From assembly GCA_002500665.1 (NCBI GenBank), contig DLRY01000022.1:1-5957 (forward strand): a stretch of 5,957 nt of DNA, read 5' to 3'. Made by a program: the position numbers and the translations under genes. Shown piece after piece: positions 1 through 5,645 of this stretch. Below the pieces are notes generated by a model, which did no database searches, was not told the DNA's origin, and saw only the letters and a program-made list of their open reading frames with translations. Numbering within the stretch: position 1 is the first letter of the stretch; the number at the start of each line of letters is the position of its first letter. The DNA comes from Opitutia bacterium UBA7876. GTDB taxonomy: Bacteria > Verrucomicrobiota > Verrucomicrobiia > Opitutales > Seribacteraceae.

Positions 1-1
1 C

Positions 2-637
2 AAGGATGTGCCCGAGCGGGGCGGAGCAAAGGTCACGGCGTTCGATCTCAAGCAGGCCGGTGAAGGAAACCTGACCGATGCCGACGGCTTGCCTAAGACC
101 CGAACCCCGGCCGACCGGCTATGGGAAAACCTGAAGCGTTTCCTGGACGACATCCTCCCCACCGCGGAGGATTGCAATGTTCGCCTCGCCCTTCATCCGG
201 ACGATCCGCCCCTCTCCAACCTGCACGGGCAGGACCGGATCATCACGAGCAACGAGGCCTTTGAAAGAGTCGTGGCTTTGGCCCCCAGTCCGTACAACGG
301 TTTATGCTATTGCCAGGGAGCTCTCGCTCCGGCCGGGGTGGACGTGGAGGCAGGCATCAGAAAGCTGGCCCCCCATATTCACTACGCTCACTTCCGTAAC
401 GTATCGGGCGTTGCGGAAGATTTCAGGGAAACCTTTCACGACAACGGGGGCCTCGACATGGCTGCCCTCATGCGGGCCTACAAGGAGTGCGGGTTCGACG
501 GCCCGATGAGGCCCGACCACGCCCCCTCGCTTGCGGGCGAATCGAACGAGACCCCGGGTTACGAGACGCTGGGCAAGCTCCATGCCATCGGATACATGAA
601 GGGCTTGTACGATCAGGCGAGTTTTTTCGAAAGTTGA
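2..637 (+). CDS. uxuA: Mannonate dehydratase (UxuA family), C-terminal part, 5' end outside window
   Basis: UxuA dehydrates D-mannonate to 2-keto-3-deoxygluconate in cytoplasmic hexuronate breakdown, using a divalent metal such as Mn2+. The frame is open to the left edge, so 211 residues of an expected roughly 350-400 are visible. A GTG at position 8 lies inside the gene and is not the start. Family blocks are seen in order: LHPDDPP (His65 of the fragment), a Cys-containing block at YCQGA (Cys104), HYAHFRNV (His130), FHDNGGLDM, and MRPDHAP (Asp172, His173). The E. coli protein has equivalent blocks at HPDDPP, CTGS, HLR and RPDHG, and these supply the metal ligands. The C terminus is complete and ends ...SFFES. 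The gene converges on blh, and the two overlap by 25 bp. It has no functional link to the rhodopsin genes. Its GC content is much higher than theirs, so it probably represents the host backbone. Family assignment is firm; exact substrate use is inferred. Confidence 0.9.
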   Translation, partial: KDVPERGGAKVTAFDLKQAGEGNLTDADGLPKTRTPADRLWENLKRFLDDILPTAEDCNVRLALHPDDPPLSNLHGQDRIITSNEAFERVVALAPSPYNGLCYCQGALAPAGVDVEAGIRKLAPHIHYAHFRNVSGVAEDFRETFHDNGGLDMAALMRAYKECGFDGPMRPDHAPSLAGESNETPGYETLGKLHAIGYMKGLYDQASFFES

Positions 638-1674
638 ATACGATCCATCAAACAAACGACCACGGTATGAGGAAGTGTAAGAATCGATATGCCGAGCATG
701 GCCTTGCCGAGCCAATCGAGCTGAATGCCTCGAAAGGTCAAGGGCATTGAGAGTATAAACCAAAGACCGACTAGGGCGAGTGCGGTCATAAGCCAAGTAA
801 GCTGAAGCCACCTGGCCTTTACACGCAGGAAACGGCCCTCCGAGATATGCCTTCTGCCCTGGCCGTCGGTCCAGAGTATGCGCAACCCGTGGCGAAGGCT
901 GTGCCATAGAGCGAAGTAGCTTCCGATCGCCCAGAGAGGAGGAAGAAGCAGAAACCACGCAAAAAGAACGGATGCTTCCACGAAATCGGTTAGCAAAGCT
1001 CGGCCCTCGCCGGACCTAAGGTTGAGGAGGCAGAACAGAAATTGCAAAACGACGAAACCGGTGGGCAGGAGTAAAAAAAGGATTTGATTTTCCGTAACCC
1101 AATCGAGCCGGACAAGAGTACCGCCTCCTTGGGCGACCATAGCCTCCAGAAACTCTCGATAAGTATCGTTCCCGAGATAGCCGGGCAGTAAGATAGGCAG
1201 GCTTCCACGAGCGAGAATATGAGCCCAACAGGCGGGTCCGGAACGTTCCAAGTACCCGGCTCCGTGAAGTTTTACTGATAGAAAACGATCTCCTTGACCC
1301 CAGTGAAAAATAGTAATGGCCAGGAAGAACAAAGCCGACGGAACGGGTTGATAGTTCCAGAAGGCCAAATATATCAGTGAAAGCACTGGGTAGGCGAGCA
1401 GAGTGGAAGCCTGAAAAACAAGCGAGCTCTTTTTCACCATGCCCCAGAGAAGCAGGTGATCGGCTCCACCATGAGGCATTCCGAAAACGAAAAGGCTCAG
1501 GTAGAGGGGCAGAAGTTGCCAGGCAATCGGCCAATCGGAGCTTAGGTATCCGAGAACCGACATGGGTAGGAGCAACCCGATAGTGATTATGTGCAGGACG
1601 CGAGCACAAGAGGCGGGAAAACCCTCTTTCGAGACACGGTCGAAAGGTATGGGATTCCATTCTATTAGCTTCAT
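613..1674 (-). CDS. blh: Brp/Blh-family beta-carotene 15,15'-dioxygenase (retinal-forming)
   Basis: This integral membrane enzyme cleaves beta-carotene centrally into two retinals, the chromophore of the rhodopsin encoded upstream. With the start at 1674 it has 353 residues and is strongly hydrophobic, with many membrane segments. Conserved histidine blocks of the Brp/Blh family are all present: FGMPHGGADH (His68, His73), ITIFHWGQGD (His124), ALWHSLRH (His258, His262) and LTLPHTVV (His336). These are the expected iron ligands. I chose the ATG at 1674 because it overlaps the crtY stop as TGATG and is preceded by GGAGAAAGG with a 7-nt gap. The frame is open further up, with ATGs at 1707 (364 residues) and 1692. 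The 1707 start would overlap crtY by 34 nt. It is the last gene of the cassette, and its stop lies inside the convergent uxuA end. No terminator is seen after it. Confidence 0.93.
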   Translation of the reverse strand: MKLIEWNPIPFDRVSKEGFPASCARVLHIITIGLLLPMSVLGYLSSDWPIAWQLLPLYLSLFVFGMPHGGADHLLLWGMVKKSSLVFQASTLLAYPVLSLIYLAFWNYQPVPSALFFLAITIFHWGQGDRFLSVKLHGAGYLERSGPACWAHILARGSLPILLPGYLGNDTYREFLEAMVAQGGGTLVRLDWVTENQILFLLLPTGFVVLQFLFCLLNLRSGEGRALLTDFVEASVLFAWFLLLPPLWAIGSYFALWHSLRHGLRILWTDGQGRRHISEGRFLRVKARWLQLTWLMTALALVGLWFILSMPLTFRGIQLDWLGKAMLGISILTLPHTVVVCLMDRIQLSKKLA

Positions 1675-2369
1675 CAAGGTACCTTTCTCCATGCTTGCCA
1701 AAGACATAATCCCTGCATGACGAAGAGGTTGGTGAAGGCAAAGAACAATGCTTCCTCTATTGGTAGATTCCCGAAATCAAGGCCACTCCTGGTGATTGGG
1801 TTCAAAGACCAGATACCCTCGGCAATTGCATAGGAGTCGGCTAAACAGAGATAGAGGGTCAATAGGCTCCAAGGTACGATCCATTTACCAAGGGAACGAA
1901 GGAGCACCCGACCCCCAACAGACCACTGAAGAGCGAGAGGAGGAAAAGCCCAAACCATGATCAGACCCGCATAGGTTCCCTTTTCAATGGTCAAACAAGC
2001 AAGTCCCACCCCCCCTACGAGGGCGGCGGGCAACAAACCGAACGGGTTGAAGGACAGCCTTCCAAAACTTTTCTTTGCGGCAAAAAGAAAGAAGGTAACT
2101 CCAGCAAGCGCGGTCTGAAGAACCATGAAGCCATATTCCTCGATCGGAACGTATCCGAGCGTACCCGCAACGGCCCCTTCGGGGTAGGTCCATACGCCTC
2201 TCATGATGAGGTAGTTGTCCCAAGGCGTGGTGTAAATCAAGGCAATCAGGCAAAGAATGAGGATCCCTAGTACGGAGGTCCCGTTTATCCGCCCAAGGCG
2301 ACTAACCAACAAAAGAACAACCGCAAAAGGAATTCCTACGAAAATCAGGAGGAATTCTAGATAATCCAT
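1674..2369 (-). CDS. crtY: Lycopene beta-cyclase, fused CrtYc-CrtYd (heterodimer/CarR) type
   Basis: This small membrane protein of 231 residues cyclises the ends of lycopene to give beta-carotene. It belongs to the lycopene cyclase domain family that occurs as separate CrtYc and CrtYd in actinobacteria, fused in archaea and some bacteria, and as the cyclase part of fungal CrtYB. It is not the roughly 390-residue FAD-dependent CrtY of proteobacterial clusters, and no dinucleotide-binding motif is seen. Two tandem half-repeats are visible. The first runs roughly 1-100, with TTPWDNYL (48-55), GVWTYP (58-63) and PIEEYGF (75-81). The second runs roughly 115-231, with LADSYA (176-181), GIWSLNP (185-191) and LPIEEALFF (202-210). 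The paired PIEE motifs are characteristic. About six or seven membrane segments are apparent. The ATG at 2369 lies 7 nt after the crtIB stop, without a clear Shine-Dalgarno sequence. The stop overlaps the preferred blh start. Confidence 0.92.
   Translation of the reverse strand: MDYLEFLLIFVGIPFAVVLLLVSRLGRINGTSVLGILILCLIALIYTTPWDNYLIMRGVWTYPEGAVAGTLGYVPIEEYGFMVLQTALAGVTFFLFAAKKSFGRLSFNPFGLLPAALVGGVGLACLTIEKGTYAGLIMVWAFPPLALQWSVGGRVLLRSLGKWIVPWSLLTLYLCLADSYAIAEGIWSLNPITRSGLDFGNLPIEEALFFAFTNLFVMQGLCLWQAWRKVP
1682..1690 (-). promoter_or_regulatory. Ribosome binding site for blh, deciding its start
   Basis: GGAGAAAGG ends 7 nt before the ATG at 1674. It lies inside the last codons of crtY. With the TGATG overlap of crtY stop and blh start, it indicates translational coupling. 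It is the only convincing Shine-Dalgarno sequence in front of any visible start in the cassette, and it favours the 353-residue Blh over the longer forms starting at 1707 or 1692. Confidence 0.65.
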
Positions 2370-2376
2370 CCAAGTA

Positions 2377-4695
2377 CTAGGTTAGAATGGATCTGCTTAG
2401 GCAAGGAAGAAGGGCTCCAAGTTTCTTCCACTTACCGACCACAGCTCTTTTGTCGTGAAAGGTCTCGGGATTCTCCTTGATCAACTCTCCGATTTCACGG
2501 TACATCCGACCGGCCCATCGAACCACGATCCGTATACGCCATGGAAGGAAGGATATACCCTTTTCGCCGTTCAAATACCTTCTGTCCGCTTCTTGAAGAA
2601 GCCGCATTTTTACCGATGTGATTTCCTCGAGGGACTTTTTCGACTCCGTGTTTAGAAAATAAGATGGGGTGGGCTTGGTTGTGAAGTACTGGGCGGGTAA
2701 GTAAACCCGGTCGTTCTCGGCATCCTCACGAACGTCTCGACAGATGTTCGTCAACTGCATGGCAATTCCAAGGTCATCCGCGTGCTTAAGGGCCGTCTTA
2801 TTGGTTACGCCGAAGATGGGGCAGGTCATCAATCCGATAGTACCTGCCACGCCATGGCAATATTCGATCAACTCGTCCATACTTTCAATCGCCACCCCAT
2901 CCTGCTCTTTGAGCATTGCGCTCATAAGTTCCGTTAGGGGCGCCGAATCGAGGCCCCAACGGGCTTGAAGAAAACGATAATGGTCGAGCAATTCGTGAGG
3001 TTTATGCGTCCTCCACGACTCAATGGCATCCTTGAGCTTATCCAAATGTCCTTCATCCGCCCAATCGTCCAATGTCCGACAAACGTAGTACAGGCGGAAG
3101 ATGGCCTCCGCCCGTTCGGCGGGAAGAAACAAGGAAGCCAGAGAAAAAGTTCTGCTCTTTGAACGAAAGAGTTGTTGAAACTCACTCTCGTTTGAGGGCC
3201 TTGACGGAGGGACGAGTTTTTCGACAACCTTTGCCGAAGAAAGCACGCCTGGTAAACCTGCGCCAGGATGAGTGCCTGCCCCGCAAAAATAAAGATCGTC
3301 CAATTCTTCGGACTTGTTGTGGAAACGGAACCACGCGGATTGAGTAAAGAGGGGGGCTATGGAAAATCCGCTCCCCCACAAAGTATTGAAGCGATCCTCG
3401 AAATCGTCGGGCGTAACGAAAAAAGATACTTCCAAGCATTTACCCAAGTCTGGAAGGAGGGTTGCTTCGAGTTGTTGCTCCACTTGTTGACGAACTTTTT
3501 CGCCAGCCTCCTTCCAGTCGACTTTCGCTTTCTTGTTCGGTACCGGGGCTAGAACGTAGAACGAGTCTCCCGAATCGGGAGACATCTGAGGATCGGTTGC
3601 GGCCGGGCGATGTAGATAGAGGCTGAGATCGTCTGAAAGAACCTTGTCGTCGTATATTTCAGCGAGCAACTCTTTGAAGGTCTCACCCATGATGATGGTG
3701 TGATGCTTGACGTCTGGATACTTCTTCGTGGTACCGAAATACCAGACGAACAGGCCCATGGAATAAGCCAGGTTATCAAGTCGGTCGTCGGTCCATTTTG
3801 ATCGATGCCTCGAATTGATGAGTTTGCGGTATACCTTGGGTGGATCGGCGTCAAAGGCTAATAGATCGCATTCGGATTTTCCGCCATCGGAAAAGCGGAT
3901 GCCAGCGGCCCGCCCTTCCCGCACGATGACTTCATCAACTTGTTTGTTAAGCACGAACTTTACTCCAACTTCTTCGGCTAACTTTACGACTGCTTTTACC
4001 AGTTCACCAGTCCCCCCTTTTGGAAACCAAATACCCCACTTGCGCTCGAGAAAGTGAATCAAGCAATAAATGGAGGTAGTCCTCATGGGATTCCCGCCAA
4101 CGAGAAGCGGATGAATGCTGAAGGCCCTGCGGAGGAGATCGTGCTTTAGGTACTTGCCGACAAGAGTGTAGACTGAAAGATAACTCTTTAAGGAAAGCAA
4201 GGCGGGGACTTGACGGAGCATTACCCCAAACTTGTGAAAGGGTTGATCCGCTAACTTATCGAATCCAACGCTGAATATCCGTTTGGAGAACTCGACAAGC
4301 CTGCGGTAACCCTGACCTTCCCCTGGGGATATGCGGTCGATTTCCTGCGTGGTATGTTCCATGCTTCCGCCGTAATCAAGTTTCCTCCCATCGAAGAACT
4401 CGAACCTGTACCACGGTTCAACCTTTAGAAACTCAACATACTCCTCTCTTCTTCTTCCGAAAAGACTGAATAGTTCGTCGAATAGAAAAGGAGCCGTAAT
4501 CACTGTCGGACCGGCATCGAATTTGTGTCCGTTTTTAGTGTAGACCTGAGCGCGACCACCCGGCAAAGGGTTGTTGTCGAAAACAGTGACATCGTACCCA
4601 AGCCTCCTCAGTCTCAAAGCCATGGCCAGACCGCCAAAACCTGCCCCGACGATATTTGCTCGTCGAGGAGGTTTGGTATAGGCGAGTTTGTTCAC
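2377..4695 (-). CDS. crtIB: Bifunctional fusion: phytoene desaturase (CrtI) N-terminal, phytoene synthase (CrtB) C-terminal
   Basis: One uninterrupted frame of 772 residues holds two enzymes. Residues 1-497 are CrtI, which converts phytoene to lycopene. The FAD-binding motif is VGAGFGGL with Gly17, Gly19 and Gly22, followed by PLPGGRA (44-49), FDAGPTVITAP (59-69) and the C-terminal CrtI signature YFCGAGTHPGAGLPG (469-483). Residues about 506-772 are CrtB, which joins two geranylgeranyl diphosphates into phytoene. Its first aspartate motif is DDWAD (543-547) and its second is NICRDVRED (650-658), followed by RVYLP. The linker, about residues 497-505, is short and rich in Pro and Ser. Each half is near the length of its free-standing family, with CrtB slightly short at about 267 residues. 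The start is GTG, 12 nt after the crtE stop and in the same frame as crtE. Only a weak GGCGG precedes it. A downstream start would remove the FAD motif. The protein probably associates with the membrane, as free CrtI and CrtB do. Domain calls are firm; that the fusion works as one polypeptide is inferred. Confidence 0.95.
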   Translation of the reverse strand: MNKLAYTKPPRRANIVGAGFGGLAMALRLRRLGYDVTVFDNNPLPGGRAQVYTKNGHKFDAGPTVITAPFLFDELFSLFGRRREEYVEFLKVEPWYRFEFFDGRKLDYGGSMEHTTQEIDRISPGEGQGYRRLVEFSKRIFSVGFDKLADQPFHKFGVMLRQVPALLSLKSYLSVYTLVGKYLKHDLLRRAFSIHPLLVGGNPMRTTSIYCLIHFLERKWGIWFPKGGTGELVKAVVKLAEEVGVKFVLNKQVDEVIVREGRAAGIRFSDGGKSECDLLAFDADPPKVYRKLINSRHRSKWTDDRLDNLAYSMGLFVWYFGTTKKYPDVKHHTIIMGETFKELLAEIYDDKVLSDDLSLYLHRPAATDPQMSPDSGDSFYVLAPVPNKKAKVDWKEAGEKVRQQVEQQLEATLLPDLGKCLEVSFFVTPDDFEDRFNTLWGSGFSIAPLFTQSAWFRFHNKSEELDDLYFCGAGTHPGAGLPGVLSSAKVVEKLVPPSRPSNESEFQQLFRSKSRTFSLASLFLPAERAEAIFRLYYVCRTLDDWADEGHLDKLKDAIESWRTHKPHELLDHYRFLQARWGLDSAPLTELMSAMLKEQDGVAIESMDELIEYCHGVAGTIGLMTCPIFGVTNKTALKHADDLGIAMQLTNICRDVREDAENDRVYLPAQYFTTKPTPSYFLNTESKKSLEEITSVKMRLLQEADRRYLNGEKGISFLPWRIRIVVRWAGRMYREIGELIKENPETFHDKRAVVGKWKKLGALLPCLSRSILT

Positions 4696-4710
4696 GGCAC
4701 CGCCGGGCTA
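4693..4710 (-). other. In-frame crtE stop / crtIB start junction
   Basis: The minus strand reads TAG, then four sense codons (CCC GGC GGT GCC), then GTG. The crtE stop and the crtIB start are therefore in one continuous frame, interrupted only by the amber codon. The short GC-rich spacer gives only a weak GGCGG for ribosome binding, so reinitiation by ribosomes finishing crtE is the likely way crtIB is translated. Suppression of the TAG would give a CrtE-CrtI-CrtB protein of about 1,080 residues; nothing in the sequence shows that this happens. Confidence 0.6.
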
Positions 4711-5619
4711 AGCGGTTACCCGAAGGGTGGGAGCAGGAGCGTCTACCTCGTTGAGTTTGACGAAGGAAAGAACTTGATCAGTAACAAGTTGGCAAAGGTC
4801 CTCGCTGAAGCAAGAAAGCCAGTCGATTGCACAACCGACGAGATTTGAGTGATAAGCAGCTATGTCTTGTTCGTAGTCCCCCGCATGGAATGTTCGGGTC
4901 GAGAGCAAGTGGTATATATTAGGACGCCCGTTGGCAATGTCCGAAGATGATTTCCTACCCTTCTTGAACCCATAGAAATCAGACTGATCATCGCGAATCT
5001 GGTAAGCAACGGCAAGATCGGAGAAACATTCGGTCAATGAGGCTGAATCCCTTGAGTTCAAGCCAGCGACTGAAGCTAGACAGCTAATGGGAAGCGCAAA
5101 AAGAGCACCCGTCTTGAGCTTGGCCATTTTGTGGTAGCGATCGACGATGCTGTCTTCACGGAAAAGGTCGAAATCCAATTCCTTACAAGCACCTTTCACT
5201 GCATGTAATACAGTCTTTGAGAGAATGGATCCCCATCGAGCTCGGCACACAGCGTCCACTCTTGCCGCAAAGGCAACGTCGAACGCTTTCGCAATAAGCA
5301 AATCTCCAATGAGCAAGGCTTTGGATTCACCGTGTTTTTTCCATATGGTTGCATGGCCCCTACGCTGTTCGTCGCGATCGAGAATATCATCGTGAATAAG
5401 ACTGGCGTTGTGAAGTAGCTCGGTGAAAAGAGCTATTTCAGTAACAACGTCTGATTCAACGCCTAAGCACCTTCCGACTTCGATGCAAAGACCACCTCTG
5501 AATCCTTGTCCTGACCAGAAATATGGGTCGTCCAAAAACTCACGCAGAGTATCGTCTTGATAAAAGCAACCCCTGAGCCGTCGGTTAATACGGCTCAGGG
5601 GGTTTTGTTCCTTAACCAT
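4708..5619 (-). CDS. crtE: Polyprenyl diphosphate synthase, probably geranylgeranyl diphosphate synthase
   Basis: This soluble trans-isoprenyl diphosphate synthase of 303 residues extends allylic diphosphates with isopentenyl diphosphate to supply the C20 precursor of phytoene. The first aspartate-rich motif is DDILD (77-81) in HNASLIHDDILDRDEQRRG, with Arg86 and Arg87 after it. The KTG motif is at 169-171 and the second aspartate-rich motif DDQSD at 210-214. The first motif has no two-residue insertion, unlike the DDxxxxD of Pantoea-type CrtE. The residues five and four before it are small (Ala72, Ser73), which argues against stopping at C15. GGPP is inferred from that and from the neighbours. 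The ATG at 5619 has no evident Shine-Dalgarno sequence, and codons 6-17 overlap a strong hairpin. No other ATG occurs until codon 165. A TTG at codon 29 (5535) is a possible but weak alternative start. The TAG stop is followed after four in-frame codons by the GTG of crtIB. Confidence 0.93.
   Translation of the reverse strand: MVKEQNPLSRINRRLRGCFYQDDTLREFLDDPYFWSGQGFRGGLCIEVGRCLGVESDVVTEIALFTELLHNASLIHDDILDRDEQRRGHATIWKKHGESKALLIGDLLIAKAFDVAFAARVDAVCRARWGSILSKTVLHAVKGACKELDFDLFREDSIVDRYHKMAKLKTGALFALPISCLASVAGLNSRDSASLTECFSDLAVAYQIRDDQSDFYGFKKGRKSSSDIANGRPNIYHLLSTRTFHAGDYEQDIAAYHSNLVGCAIDWLSCFSEDLCQLVTDQVLSFVKLNEVDAPAPTLRVTA
5568..5604. terminator. Strong hairpin, terminator- or attenuator-like, at proteorhodopsin/crtE boundary
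   Basis: Arms 5570-5580 and 5591-5601 (CCCCTGAGCCG and its exact complement) form an 11-bp stem. A T-A pair at 5581/5590 extends it to 12 bp, leaving an 8-nt loop. In the minus direction an A-rich run precedes it and TTGCTTTTA follows. In the plus direction GTTTTGTTC follows. It starts about 44 nt after the proteorhodopsin stop, as expected for that gene's terminator, yet it lies within codons 6-17 of crtE as annotated. The T run is interrupted, so partial termination, RNA processing or 3'-end protection of the rhodopsin message are all possible. The structure is seen directly; the role is inferred. Confidence 0.65.
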
Positions 5620-5645
5620 GGCGTGTAACCAGGTTTAAAGGGTTG

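Noticed and set aside
8..637. Treating the uxuA fragment as a complete gene starting at GTG 8
   Set aside because: The frame is open to the window edge and the conserved N-terminal half of the family is missing, so the GTG is internal.
302..958. Long minus-strand open frame of 218 codons across the uxuA end and the blh 3' part
   Set aside because: It is antisense to uxuA and out of frame with blh, both of which carry clear family motifs in their own frames. The translation has no recognisable domain.
1016..1741. Minus-strand open frame of 241 codons within blh
   Set aside because: It overlaps Blh in another frame, is rich in Arg and Ser, and has no family features; the Blh histidine blocks mark the real frame.
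4719..4730. Small stem ACCC/GGGT near the 3' end of crtE
   Set aside because: Only four base pairs, no T run, and inside coding sequence; too weak to call a terminator or regulatory hairpin.
4525..4848. Plus-strand frame of 107 codons opposite crtE and crtIB ends
   Set aside because: Antisense to two well-supported genes, no domain and no ribosome binding site; treated as chance.
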